Positions 14,921 to 24,800 of a DNA stretch of 64,000 bases are shown one piece after another. Within the stretch, counting starts at the first letter, position 1. Every line of letters begins with the position of its first letter. A program made the translations under genes and the position numbers. Location: positions 124,001 through 188,000 of the forward strand of contig NZ_JH947125.1 in assembly GCF_000302595.1 (NCBI RefSeq). Reading direction: 5' to 3'. Under the pieces are notes generated by a model. That model did no database searches, was not told where the DNA came from, and was given only the letters and a program-made list of their open reading frames with translations. This DNA is from Pedobacter arcticus A12 (lineage in GTDB: Bacteria > Bacteroidota > Bacteroidia > Sphingobacteriales > Sphingobacteriaceae).

Positions 14921-16711
14921 TTATTTACTAAATAACAAATCCGGATTGCTCAAATACTGGTTGTAAATCATCAGCAACTTATACCTCGATACATAAGCTA
15001 CAACCTGTCCGTTTTTCCGTACTAAAATATGTTCTTCTTTGATAAGAGACGGTTGGTTGGATAGTTTTTTCCGCAAGGCTGTAAAATCTACAATCTCAAA
15101 ATCAGTATCCATAATTTCTTTTGCGGTTCGTACATCGTAGGTTTCAAAATCTTTCAAAAGCGTACGTAAAGCCTTAACCTCAATAATTCCCACAATCTTA
15201 TTTTCGGAATTGATCACCGGTGCTAGCGCAAACTCCGCAATCGAGAAATGTTCGATGATATTTCTCAGTTTATCGTTCTCGTTCACAAAATCTTTTACGG
15301 GTTCAATAGCGTCGTTCAGGTTAATCTGGTTAATGATAAATTTCTCCATCTGGATGGTACCATGCCCTGAAGAAACCAATGGATTTATCTTTTCAAAATA
15401 ATTTTTAACGGTATAAGCAACCGCGGTCACAATCATCAAAGGAACAATAATGGCGTAGCTTTCCGTAGTGTCAGCGATTAAGAAAATGGCGGTCACGGGG
15501 GCTCGCATTACACAGGCAAAAGTGGCAGCCATGCCTAAAAAAACAAAAGTGTTTGGCGCTAATCCGGCCAAATCTCCCGAGATTACGAAAACGGTTTTGA
15601 AAACCAGGTATCCCATCAAGCCGCCGGCAACCAAAGAGGGCGCAAAATAACCGCCTTCGCCGCCAGATGCTAAGCTTAAACCTGTAGTAATTGGTCTCAA
15701 CAGTAACAAAACAAAAATGAGTATTAAGCCATTAAAAGGTTGGAAGATAGGGTTTGCAAGTAATGAATTCTCCCATAACATGGGTTCCTGCCCGTGTAGT
15801 AATTTATTGATGGAAACGTAACCTTCGCCGTACAACGCTGGAAAAAAATAAATCAGCGCTCCTAAAATAGAGCCTCCTGCCAAAGCAATTGTCCAAGGGT
15901 TACCCAAGCGGGCTAGTTTGCGGTAGCAAAAACTATAGGCCTTCACCATGTAATTAGCTGTCAACATGCCTACAATGCCGATAACAATTACGTAAGGCAT
16001 GCTTTGGTAAGAAAACTCGTTAATATGAGCATCAAACCGTAGGTTCTCGCCCATAATCAGCTCAAACAAAATTTTCCCGGTGGCAGATGAGATCAGTAAA
16101 GGAATCAATAAAGCAGGGCTGAAACTGGGTAAAACTACTTCTAAGGCAAATAAAAAACCTCCGATGGGTGCATTGTACATTGCCGAAATTCCGGATGCTG
16201 TTCCACAGCCAATCAGCAACGTTCTCATTTTATAGCTCAAACCTAATTTTCTGCCCAAGTTTGAGCCTATGGAAGCGCCAGAAGTTATAATTGCCGATTC
16301 CATTCCAGAGCTTCCGCCAAAGCCAATGGTTATAGCTGCAGTGATTACTTTGGTATAAACGAGCTTAAGTTTGATGAACGATTGGTGGTTTTCTACCGCG
16401 TCAATCACGTTTCGCATTCCCTTAAAGTAGGTTGTGGTTTTAAAAGCAGTTTGGTTAAGCAGGTTTACCAGTAATAAGCCCACCAAAGGCACTAAAAACA
16501 AAACGTAACCGGGGAAAAAGCTAACCGCATAATTCTCTACAGCGTAGGTGGTTTTTTTAATTAAAATGGCAGCCAAGCCTACCGTTAAGCCAACAATTAC
16601 GCTCAGTATAATAATTGTAAAATTTTGGTCTTTTTGTTGGTCAACAATACGCCCCAATTTTATCCGTAGCTTTTTTAACTTTGTAGAATAGCGGTTGCTG
16701 ATTTTAGGCAT
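14921..16711 (-). CDS. ClC family chloride channel or H+/Cl- antiporter with CBS domains
   Basis: 596 residues. The membrane part (about 30-440) has the ClC selectivity-filter segments GGSSGMESAIITSGASIG near 130 (GxxGxE form, Glu present as the gating residue), YNAPIGGFLFALE near 180 and SGGEGGYFAPSLVAGG near 345. Two CBS-like modules follow in the cytoplasmic tail (about 455-590, e.g. APVINSENKIVGIIEVKAL and ILVRKNGQVVAYVSRYKLL). Such proteins move chloride, and some Bacteroidota relatives may act on fluoride or other anions. Channel or exchanger cannot be decided here. It is divergent from surE with only 27 bp between starts, so the promoters overlap or are very compact. Confidence 0.92.
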   Translation of the reverse strand: MPKISNRYSTKLKKLRIKLGRIVDQQKDQNFTIIILSVIVGLTVGLAAILIKKTTYAVENYAVSFFPGYVLFLVPLVGLLLVNLLNQTAFKTTTYFKGMRNVIDAVENHQSFIKLKLVYTKVITAAITIGFGGSSGMESAIITSGASIGSNLGRKLGLSYKMRTLLIGCGTASGISAMYNAPIGGFLFALEVVLPSFSPALLIPLLISSATGKILFELIMGENLRFDAHINEFSYQSMPYVIVIGIVGMLTANYMVKAYSFCYRKLARLGNPWTIALAGGSILGALIYFFPALYGEGYVSINKLLHGQEPMLWENSLLANPIFQPFNGLILIFVLLLLRPITTGLSLASGGEGGYFAPSLVAGGLMGYLVFKTVFVISGDLAGLAPNTFVFLGMAATFACVMRAPVTAIFLIADTTESYAIIVPLMIVTAVAYTVKNYFEKINPLVSSGHGTIQMEKFIINQINLNDAIEPVKDFVNENDKLRNIIEHFSIAEFALAPVINSENKIVGIIEVKALRTLLKDFETYDVRTAKEIMDTDFEIVDFTALRKKLSNQPSLIKEEHILVRKNGQVVAYVSRYKLLMIYNQYLSNPDLLFSK

Positions 16712-16738
16712 AACGTAATTTATACAAAATAGATACCA

Positions 16739-17512
16739 ATGAGCAAAAAACCAAAGATATTAGTGGTAAATGATGATGGCATTACCGCCCCCGGCATAAA
16801 AGCATTGATAGAAGTAGCAATGGAAATTGGCGAAGTTACGGTTGTAGCGCCAGATAGCCCACAATCTGGGATGGGCCACGCCATTACAATAGGCAAACCC
16901 TTACGTTTAGATAAGGTTAATCTATATGAAGGTGTGGAGATGTATAAATGCTCTGGAACGCCAGTTGACTGTGTGAAATTGGCGGTCAATAAAATTTTTA
17001 AGGGTCAAAAACCAGACCTTTGTATTTCTGGCATCAACCACGGACTTAACAATTCCATCAATGTAATTTACTCGGGTACCATGTCTGCCGCGGTTGAAGG
17101 CGCTATTGAAAGTATTCCCTCTATCGGTTTTTCGTTAGATGATTTTAGCTGGGAAGCAAACTTCGAGTCTTGTAAAAAATATATCAAACAAATTTGTTTA
17201 GAGACGCTTAAAAATGGGTTGCAACAAGGTGTTTTGTTAAATGTAAACTTCCCAAATGATTCGGCGCCAATTAAAGGCATTAAAATATGCCGACAAGCAA
17301 ACGCTAAATGGGCAGAAGAGTTTGACGAAAGAACAGACCCGCATAAACGTAGCTATTATTGGTTAACCGGAGTTTTCCAAAACAATGATAAAGGCGAGGA
17401 TTCCGACGTTTGGGCGTTAAATAACCATTATGTGTCTGTGGTTCCCGTTCAGTTTGATATGACGGCACACCACGCAATTTCAAATATAAGTAGCTGGAAT
17501 TTTGATGTTTAA
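16739..17512 (+). CDS. surE: 5'/3'-nucleotidase SurE
   Basis: Stationary-phase survival phosphatase that removes phosphate from nucleoside monophosphates. 257 residues. The N-terminal metal site VNDDGITAPGIKAL (Asp-Asp at about 11-12), DSPQSGMGHAIT near 40, SGTPVDCVKLA near 76 and SGINHGLNNSINVIYSGTMS with AAVEGA near 98-125 are all family signatures. Its last bases overlap the next gene. Confidence 0.96.
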   Translation: MSKKPKILVVNDDGITAPGIKALIEVAMEIGEVTVVAPDSPQSGMGHAITIGKPLRLDKVNLYEGVEMYKCSGTPVDCVKLAVNKIFKGQKPDLCISGINHGLNNSINVIYSGTMSAAVEGAIESIPSIGFSLDDFSWEANFESCKKYIKQICLETLKNGLQQGVLLNVNFPNDSAPIKGIKICRQANAKWAEEFDERTDPHKRSYYWLTGVFQNNDKGEDSDVWALNNHYVSVVPVQFDMTAHHAISNISSWNFDV

Positions 17513-17765
17513 GAAAGATACTGTTTGGCTGGGTTTAGGCCTTGGTTTGGTGTTCCCAGGAATCGCATTTGTGGTGGTAGAAGTAATCAAAAAAAACTTC
17601 GTTTTTATGCAAAAAGACGATTTGCTTTATATTGGCTGCGTGGCTTTAAACATGCTGCTGTTAAAATATTTTTATAAAAAAGATATGGAAGCAACCGCTA
17701 AAGGCGTTATTTCGGCAACGTTTGTTTGCGCCTTTATATTTTTCTTTTATAAATTTAATAAGTAG
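17505..17765 (+). CDS. Small membrane protein of unknown function
   Basis: 86 residues from the ATG at 17505, which overlaps the surE stop by 8 bp. Three hydrophobic segments (WLGLGLGLVFPGIAFVVVEV, LLYIGCVALNMLLLKYF, GVISATFVCAFIFFFY) suggest an integral inner-membrane protein. Tight overlap means translational coupling with surE. I do not recognise the family. It could be a stationary-phase envelope factor, but there is nothing in the sequence that says so. Confidence 0.72.
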   Translation: MFKKDTVWLGLGLGLVFPGIAFVVVEVIKKNFVFMQKDDLLYIGCVALNMLLLKYFYKKDMEATAKGVISATFVCAFIFFFYKFNK

Positions 17766-18166
17766 AATTGGGTTTTAGCCATTTGCATATTTTGTTGTTA
17801 TACGATTTCAGTTAGGGCGTTTAAACACGCTATCCGCTTTATCTTTTTTTGGTCATCCTGAGCGGAGTCGAAGGACAAAAAAAGGATGCCACTGCTATCG
17901 TTAACGCAGTTTTTCGTTTATAATAGAAATTAGAATGAAACCGTTCGTCTTGTCGAACGATAGAGAGACATTTCACATGTAAGTTTCCGTTCAGTATGGC
18001 AACAATGTAAGTGAGATGTCTGGTATCTTTGACATGACGCGATGGAGAGGGCAAGCTGTTAAATAGCGATGTTGACGACGATTATACAAACAATAAAATT
18101 TACTTATTCTAGTGTCTCACTACTTAATACCCAGTACTCATTACCCAAACTCAATACTAAGCTAAC
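17766..18166. repeat. Repeat-rich intergenic region with REP-like hairpins
   Basis: No gene is convincing in these 400 bp. At 17853-17876 lies TCATCCTGAGCGGAGTCGAA plus GGAC, a wording I recall as a very common dispersed intergenic sequence in Bacteroidota. A CGTTCG/CGAACG hairpin follows at 17942-17959, then a larger inverted repeat AGACATTTCAC (17966-17976) / GTGAGATGTCT (18011-18021, 10 of 11). Together they look like a composite palindromic repeat element. A 71-codon frame on the minus strand at 17839-18054 is a by-product of the repeat. The lpxB promoter should be in the last 100 bp. Confidence 0.6.
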
Positions 18167-19279
18167 ATGAAATACTACATTATAGCCGGCGAGGCATCCG
18201 GAGATTTACACGGATCCAACCTGATGAAAACCTTAAAAAAAGTAGATCCAGCACCAAAGTTTAGATTTTACGGTGGCGATTTAATGCAGGCACAAGGCGG
18301 TAACCTGGTGAAACATTATGCGGATATGGCTTTCATGGGGTTTTTAGAAGTTGCGTTGAATTTGCGCACCATCTTAAAGAATCTTAAAAAATGTAAAGAA
18401 GATATTCTATCACACCGTCCGGATGTTTTGGTGCTGATTGATTTCCCGGGTTTTAATTTGAAAATCGCCAAGTTTGCTAAGGAGCAGGGCATTAAGGTTT
18501 ACTATTACATTTCACCAAAAGTTTGGGCATGGAACCAAAAGCGGGTGCTCAAAATTAAAAGAGATGTAGATCAAATGTTCTGTATTTTACCATTCGAAGT
18601 CGATTTTTATCACAAATGGGGAATGGAAGTTGATTATGTAGGTAATCCGCTGTTGGATGCTAAAGAAGCATTTAAACCAAATCCTAACTTCAGAGCCGAA
18701 AATAATTTATCAGACAAGCCTATTATTGCCTTATTGCCAGGAAGCAGAAAACAAGAGCTGAATTATATTTTGCCAGATATGCTTTCCGTTATTTCATCTT
18801 TCCCAAACCACCAGTTCGTAATAGCAGGTGCGCCTTCATTTAACGCAGATTTTTATAAACAGTACACGCAAGATTTGGCTGTTCCAATCGTTTTTAACGC
18901 TACTTACGATTTACTGAACATAGCAGAAGCTGCATTGGTTGCGTCGGGTACAGCTACGTTAGAAACCGCTTTGTTTAAAGTACCACAAGTAGTGCTGTAT
19001 AAAGGAAGTGCAATATCCATCGGTATTGCCCGTATGCTGGTAAAAATCCGATTTATTTCTTTGGTAAATTTAATTATGGATAGCAAAACGGTAACAGAGC
19101 TTATCCAGGAAGACTGCAACATCACCATGATTTCTAAAGAATTGGACGATATCTTAAACACACCAAAAAGAACTGTAATGTTAGATAAATACGAAATATT
19201 GGCGAAAGAAATGGGCTCGGCAGGTGCGTCTGAAAAGACTGCCGAATTGATTTACAAGTATTTAAAGAAAGCATCTTAG
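18167..19279 (+). CDS. lpxB: Lipid-A-disaccharide synthase
   Basis: GT19 glycosyltransferase that joins UDP-2,3-diacylglucosamine and lipid X in lipid A synthesis at the inner membrane. 370 residues. Signatures: YYIIAGEASGDLHGSNLMK at residues 2-20, VLVLIDFPGFNLKIAKFAK near 87, YYISPKVWAWNQKRVLKIK near 112, LPGSRKQELNYILPDML near 190 and ASGTATLETALFKVPQVVLY near 262. It appears to be a single transcription unit with its promoter in the repeat-rich gap. Confidence 0.96.
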   Translation: MKYYIIAGEASGDLHGSNLMKTLKKVDPAPKFRFYGGDLMQAQGGNLVKHYADMAFMGFLEVALNLRTILKNLKKCKEDILSHRPDVLVLIDFPGFNLKIAKFAKEQGIKVYYYISPKVWAWNQKRVLKIKRDVDQMFCILPFEVDFYHKWGMEVDYVGNPLLDAKEAFKPNPNFRAENNLSDKPIIALLPGSRKQELNYILPDMLSVISSFPNHQFVIAGAPSFNADFYKQYTQDLAVPIVFNATYDLLNIAEAALVASGTATLETALFKVPQVVLYKGSAISIGIARMLVKIRFISLVNLIMDSKTVTELIQEDCNITMISKELDDILNTPKRTVMLDKYEILAKEMGSAGASEKTAELIYKYLKKAS

Positions 19280-19388
19280 CTTGAGAAATTTGGTTAATAT
19301 TTTTGTTTAAAAATCCGGTCATAGATTATGGTTATTGCATAACTTAAGCGGTCAAATCTTTACCAAACAAATAAAAAAATACGTTAAA

Positions 19389-19910
19389 ATGGAAATATAC
19401 AAAATACAACTTATTGAAACCGTACTTGTTATAATAGGTTACCTGATAATTTATTATATCAACAAAGGTTTCGTAAACAATTCGTTAAAGCAAACGCATG
19501 TAAATCGCGGTCGACGAAAGATGATTATAAGGGCAGTTCATTTGCTTTCGCTAATTACTGCAATCGTTTTATTGGCGGCAATTTGGGGAGTACAACAGAA
19601 TGATATTGCTGTTTTTTTAGGTACAATATTAACTGTATTGGGTATCGCATTTTTTGCGCAGTGGTCTTTACTGTCAAATGTTACATCAAGTGTTTTATTG
19701 TTTTTTAATCATCCTATGAAAATAGGAGATACCATTAAAATATTAGATAAGGAGTTTCCGTATGAAGGAGAGGTATCTGATCTAACGTATTTTTTTGTTC
19801 ATATCAGAACAATAGACAAAGAGGTTATCACCATTCCAAATTCGCTTATGTTACAAAAGGCAATATTAATAGTTGAGCAGGATCATACCTCAAAACCGAA
19901 TCAGCTATAA
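19389..19910 (+). CDS. Small MscS-like mechanosensitive channel protein
   Basis: 173 residues from ATG 19389; a TTG 54 bp upstream would add a polar extension and is less likely. Two hydrophobic segments (about 8-24 and 50-95) lead into the MscS pore and beta-domain: LTVLGIAFFAQWSLLSNVTS then FFNHPMKIGDTIKI and TIDKEVITIPNSLMLQ. The C-terminal alpha/beta domain of MscS is missing, so this is a minimal form. It is probably an osmotic safety valve in the inner membrane. It ends 53 bp before a bidirectional terminator shared with gldJ. Confidence 0.85.
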   Translation: MEIYKIQLIETVLVIIGYLIIYYINKGFVNNSLKQTHVNRGRRKMIIRAVHLLSLITAIVLLAAIWGVQQNDIAVFLGTILTVLGIAFFAQWSLLSNVTSSVLLFFNHPMKIGDTIKILDKEFPYEGEVSDLTYFFVHIRTIDKEVITIPNSLMLQKAILIVEQDHTSKPNQL

Positions 19911-19963
19911 GGAATTTTTAAGCAATTTTCGACTATCGCATTCTCCTATTTTCTCTGAAATAA

Positions 19964-19993
19964 AAAAGGCTAAACCTCGTGGTTTAGCCTTTT
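19964..19993. terminator. Bidirectional terminator between the MscS-like gene and gldJ
   Basis: AAAAGGCTAAACC (19964-19976) pairs perfectly with GGTTTAGCCTTTT (19981-19993) around a TCGT loop. A-runs and T-runs on both sides suit the two convergent genes. Confidence 0.9.
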
Positions 19994-20014
19994 ACAATTT
20001 TATAAAGTGATATT

Positions 20015-21673
20015 TTATTTGCCTTTAAAACCAACTCTTGATTTTGGTTGCTTAAACTGTGGCGTACTTTTTTTGCTCAATTGAGGATCTCCCACACTAC
20101 TCATCGCACATCTAAATCCAATCTCGGCACTAGCAGAACCTTGGTCAGCATATCTTCTTGTGCCTGGATTTAACCAATAAGCTCTATCATTCCATGAACC
20201 GCCTTTGTAAACTTTAGAACGGTCATTCACCAAAGTGATTTTTCCGTATAGGTCTAAGTTCTGTTCATCTAAATAGCCACGTTGGTCAGCCTCAAATGTT
20301 GGCTTTAAAGCCGGCATTTTAGTCGTGTCAATTGGATCTGGCGTACTTGGGCTAAGCGTAGTAACATTGCCGTACTTGTTGGCATGTGCTGCATAAGGAT
20401 CTTTTTTGCCAGATTCCGCATTTATTTTAACCGGAACGTTACTTTTTCCCAAAGTTTCTATTTTTCCGTTACTGTCATATTTATTATTCTCGAAATCGTT
20501 ACCTCTAAACGGACTAAAATCCTCAATTTTGTCAAATGAACTCTGGCGGTAAGTATCTAAAACCCATTCGCTTACGTTGCCTGCCATGTTGTATAGGCCA
20601 AAATCGTTTGGTACATAAGCCCTAACCTGTGCGGTAATATCTGCACCGTCATTTAAGTAGCCAGCTACACCCATGTTGTCACCTGCGCCTCTTTTAAAGT
20701 TGGCGTAAATTAAACCACGGGTGCTCTTTTTGGCAGATCTAATTCCTAAACCATACCAAGGATAAATTTTACTATTATTTACAATGTTATTGTTTGCAGT
20801 TCCAATCAATGAAAGTGCTGCATATTCCCATTCTGCTTCTGTAGGTAATCTGTATCGGCCTGGAGTAAGTACACCATCTTCAATTTTAGCAAAACGTAGC
20901 GGAACTGCACTTTTACCTTTTGCGCCAGGTTGTGCTGCGGTTGGGTTTAAAACTTTTGGTGCTTTTTTGCCTTTATCATCGTACTGGCCATTTAAATATA
21001 AATCTAAATCGAAAGGTTCTGTGCTTACTGTATTTGCAGTTGCGCCTTTAGCAGAGCCACCTTTTTTTGCAGTTCCGTTTTTAGCGTCTGCATAAGTTTT
21101 CCAATCGTTTAAAATTCCGTCTTTTCTTAAAAGATTTTCGTTAACAACGTTTGTTCTCCAATCGCAATAAGCAACAGCTTGTTCCCAAGTTACACCAACT
21201 ACAGGGTAATCCTGATAAGCTGGGTGTCTTAAATAATTATTAACGTAAGGTTCGTTGTAAGCTAAAGGACTTCTCCAAACCAAAGTATCTGGTAAAGCTT
21301 CATAATACCACCTTGGGTCTTGTGGTACTTCGCGAATCCAATTTAAGTATTCTAACCAGTCAACGTTTGCAACTTCCGTTTCATCCATGTAAAAGGTTGG
21401 AACAGTCACACGTCTTTTTGGTGCAGCATAATCATATCCAATATCATCAATACTAGAGCCTCCCATAACAAATGTACCACCTTCAATATGTACCAAGCCT
21501 GGTCCAGGAGAAGGTTTTACTTTTTTTGATACTTGGAGCGAACCCGGTCTTTTTGCATTATATGCAGCGCCAGTCTTTTTAGAAGAACCAGCCTTACCAG
21601 AGTTTTTGCAAGAAGATATTGCCATAACCACGGCAATACATGTAGCAAGTACAGGTAAAATATTTTTTCTCAT
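20015..21673 (-). CDS. gldJ: Gliding motility / T9SS lipoprotein GldJ
   Basis: 552 residues with a lipoprotein signal (Cys22 in MAISSCKNSGK) and an FGE-sulfatase (SUMF1-like) domain: GLVHIEGGTFVMGGSSIDD near 60, YMDETEVANVDWLEYL near 95, YRLPTEAEWEYAAL near 270, NVSEWVLDTYR near 370 and KVYKGGSWNDRAYWLNPGTR near 490. In Flavobacterium, GldJ is an outer-membrane lipoprotein that stabilises other gliding/T9SS proteins. The enzymatic cysteines of true formylglycine-generating enzymes are not expected here. A low-complexity insert (about 200-235, Gly/Lys/Ala-rich) interrupts the fold. Divergent to porU, as is usual for this locus. Confidence 0.93.
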   Translation of the reverse strand: MRKNILPVLATCIAVVMAISSCKNSGKAGSSKKTGAAYNAKRPGSLQVSKKVKPSPGPGLVHIEGGTFVMGGSSIDDIGYDYAAPKRRVTVPTFYMDETEVANVDWLEYLNWIREVPQDPRWYYEALPDTLVWRSPLAYNEPYVNNYLRHPAYQDYPVVGVTWEQAVAYCDWRTNVVNENLLRKDGILNDWKTYADAKNGTAKKGGSAKGATANTVSTEPFDLDLYLNGQYDDKGKKAPKVLNPTAAQPGAKGKSAVPLRFAKIEDGVLTPGRYRLPTEAEWEYAALSLIGTANNNIVNNSKIYPWYGLGIRSAKKSTRGLIYANFKRGAGDNMGVAGYLNDGADITAQVRAYVPNDFGLYNMAGNVSEWVLDTYRQSSFDKIEDFSPFRGNDFENNKYDSNGKIETLGKSNVPVKINAESGKKDPYAAHANKYGNVTTLSPSTPDPIDTTKMPALKPTFEADQRGYLDEQNLDLYGKITLVNDRSKVYKGGSWNDRAYWLNPGTRRYADQGSASAEIGFRCAMSSVGDPQLSKKSTPQFKQPKSRVGFKGK

Positions 21674-21814
21674 TGTGCTTTATTGTGTTTCCAAAGCTAA
21701 AAATAAAAATTATGATTAATCAAATGCGATTAATATAAATTAAGATGCTTATCGATAATTTTATATATTGAAACGGCTAAACGTAATAATAGTTACAATA
21801 AAGGTAATAAAAAT

Positions 21815-24800
21815 TTGATTTCGAAAATTACTGTATATAAGCAAATTACGATTGTTTTTCTATTCGGTATCTGCTTTTCAAAAAGTTTTGCGCAAAATCA
21901 ATCGGAAATTTATCGGTTGAACTGGCCTTCTGATACCGTGATTTTCAATTCGGCTAGCATAAAAATTAGCGAAAATTATTTTCCAAGGTTTCGCCCAGAT
22001 TTTTTTGGAGACCTACCGTCTGTGTTTTTAAAAATACCCGTTAATACGGTTAACAACGCTGTTAAAGTATTGATTGAGGAAAGTTCAAAAGCGGTAATCG
22101 GCAACAATAAGGCATCGGCAAAAAGTATTGCCAGCGATTTGCAATTGAACTATTACAGCGCCACAGAAAATAGGCAAACTTACATGTTAGTTAGTTTTTT
22201 GCCTGTGTATAAAGAAGCAGACGGAAGCTTGCGGAAAGTAAACAGCTTTAAGCTACAGGTAAATCCTGTGAAAGCCAATGCAACAGCTCCAATTTATTCG
22301 GCAAGAACTTATGGAGGTAATTCGGTGTTGGCTAGCGGAAATTGGTATAAAATAGCTGTTAAAGATGAAGGTGTCTACAAACTAGATTATAGCTTTTTAA
22401 AGAAATTAGGGATTGATGTAGATCAGATTAATCCGAAAAACATCAGGCTTTACGGTAACGGCGGTTTTATGTTGCCTCAACAGAATGCTTTGGCAAGGCT
22501 GGATGATTTAAAAGAAAATGCAATAGAAGTTGTTGGAGAAGCCGATGCGAAATTTGATGCTGGTGATTATGTGGTGTTTTACAGTCCGGGAAATACCCGC
22601 TGGACATTAAACGCCCAACAAACCTTTGAGCATCAACAAAACGTGTACGCAGATAGTTCGTACTATTTTATAAACGTTGATAAAGGGGCTGGTAAGCGTG
22701 TTACTCAGTCAACAAACCCAGTGCAGCCCACTAATTACACTAGCAGTAGTTTTGATGATTACCAGCTTTACGAAAAAGACTTGTATGGCTTAATCACCGC
22801 TAAAATGAAGTCGGGAAGGGAGTGGTTTGGTGAAGATTTTGAATTCGAGAACAGTCGTGATTTTAATTTCGATGTAGCAGGATTAATTCCGTCTGCACCG
22901 CTATCGGTAAAAACAAAAATGGCGATCAGGTCTAATGCAAATTCCAGCGCCAAGGTGACCGCTAATAATCAAACGCTTTACAACTTAACAGCAACGGCTT
23001 TACCGCTTAATTTTGAAACGGACTTTGCAAAACCCGCTGAGGCAATTAATAGCGTTACCGGTATAAGTGGAAATGTTGCAAAAATAAATATCAACTATGG
23101 CAAAGTTAACTCCACTTCAAACGCCTGGTTAGATTATATCGAGCTAAACTACAAAAGAAACTACAGTGCTTACAACGGCTATTTGCGTTTCCGCGATAAA
23201 AGTAGTGTGGCTAATGGCAATGTAGCCCAGTTTAATTTAAACAACCTTTCGGCTGATGCCCGAGTGTGGGATGTAACCAATTTTACGGAAGCGAAATCGC
23301 AAAAACTAAATGCTGCGGGTGCTAATTATAATTTTATTACGGGCACAACAGACTTAAAAGAGTTTGTTGCTTTCGAACCATCGGTTTTGAAAATCCCTGA
23401 AGCTATCGGAAAAATTCCTAACCAAAATTTACATGGTTTGTCCCAAGCAGATTTTTTGGTTGTTACCGCTCCGCCGTTTTTTAACGAAGCAAAAAGATTA
23501 GCAGAGTTTAGAAAAACCACCCAAGGTTTAAGCTATCAGGTGGTTACCACAGACCAAGTCTTTAACGAATTTTCATCGGGCAAAAGAGATGCTAGTGCCA
23601 TTCGGGATTTTGTTAAAATGTTTTACGACAGGGCAGGAGCTAATCCAGCGTTACAGCCCAAATACTTGTTGCTTTTTGGCAAAGGTTCTTTTGATAACCG
23701 AATGCTGAAGTTTAAAGACAATAGCTTTGTAGTCACTTATCAATCAGAAAATTCGTTATCGCCTACCGCCAGCTATACTTCTGATGATTATTTTGGTTTA
23801 TTGGACGATAACGAAGGAGCGTTTACAGAAGACTATACCACCAATCCGGGTTTGTTGGATATTGCCATTGGGCGCATTCCGGTTAAAACTTTAGCAGAAG
23901 CCAAAAACGTAGTTGACAAGTTGATTACTTATGATGGTTCACTGAGTTTTGGAGATTGGCGTAATCAAATTACCATTGTTGCAGATGATGAGGATAATAA
24001 TTTGCACCTCAATCAGGCAGAAGCCAATGCGGCATTGATAACACAGAACAACCAGAATTTCAATATCGATAAAATATATTTTGATGCTTTTCAGCAAGAA
24101 AGTGCAGCCGGAGGAACAGCGTATCCGAAAGCAAAAGAAGCCATCAACCAAAAAATCAATGCCGGCACTGTGCTCATCAACTATACGGGGCATGGTGGCG
24201 AAAGTGGATGGGCGCAGGAAAGGGTTTTAACCTTGGCCGATATCAACTCGTGGGAAAACAAGGATAATTTAGCGGTGATATTTACTGCGACCTGCTCTTT
24301 TAGCCGTTGGGATGATCCCGAAACGGTTTCTGGTGGAGAGCTTTCGTTGATTAGAAAGGATAATGGAGTTGCGTCGATTTTTAGTACTACGCGAATAGTT
24401 TTTTCATCCTACAATTTCGACTTAAATCAAAGCTTTTTAAAAGCGCTTTTTAATCCTACAAACCAAAATAAGCGTATAAGTTTTGGACAGGTTTTTAAAG
24501 AAGCAAAAAACAACAATGTTGGGGGTTTAAATATCAATTCAAGGAATTTTACACTTTTGGGCGATCCAACTGCGTTATTCCCTATTCCAATTAATGGAAT
24601 CACAACAACTTCATTACCCGATACTTTAAAAGCTGGCGGAAAGGCAACCATCAAAGGTTTTGTAAACAATGCGAATGGGCAAATTCTTAATCAGTTTAAC
24701 GGAGTAATTTATCCAACTATTTATGATAAGCCCACCACCATTAGTACCCTTGGGCAAGATATGGGTTTGAATGGCAGTTATGTACAAAACTTTGACATCC

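Noticed and set aside
17839-18054. A 71-codon minus-strand frame before lpxB
   Set aside because: It is made of the dispersed repeat and hairpin sequences, so the open frame is a by-product.
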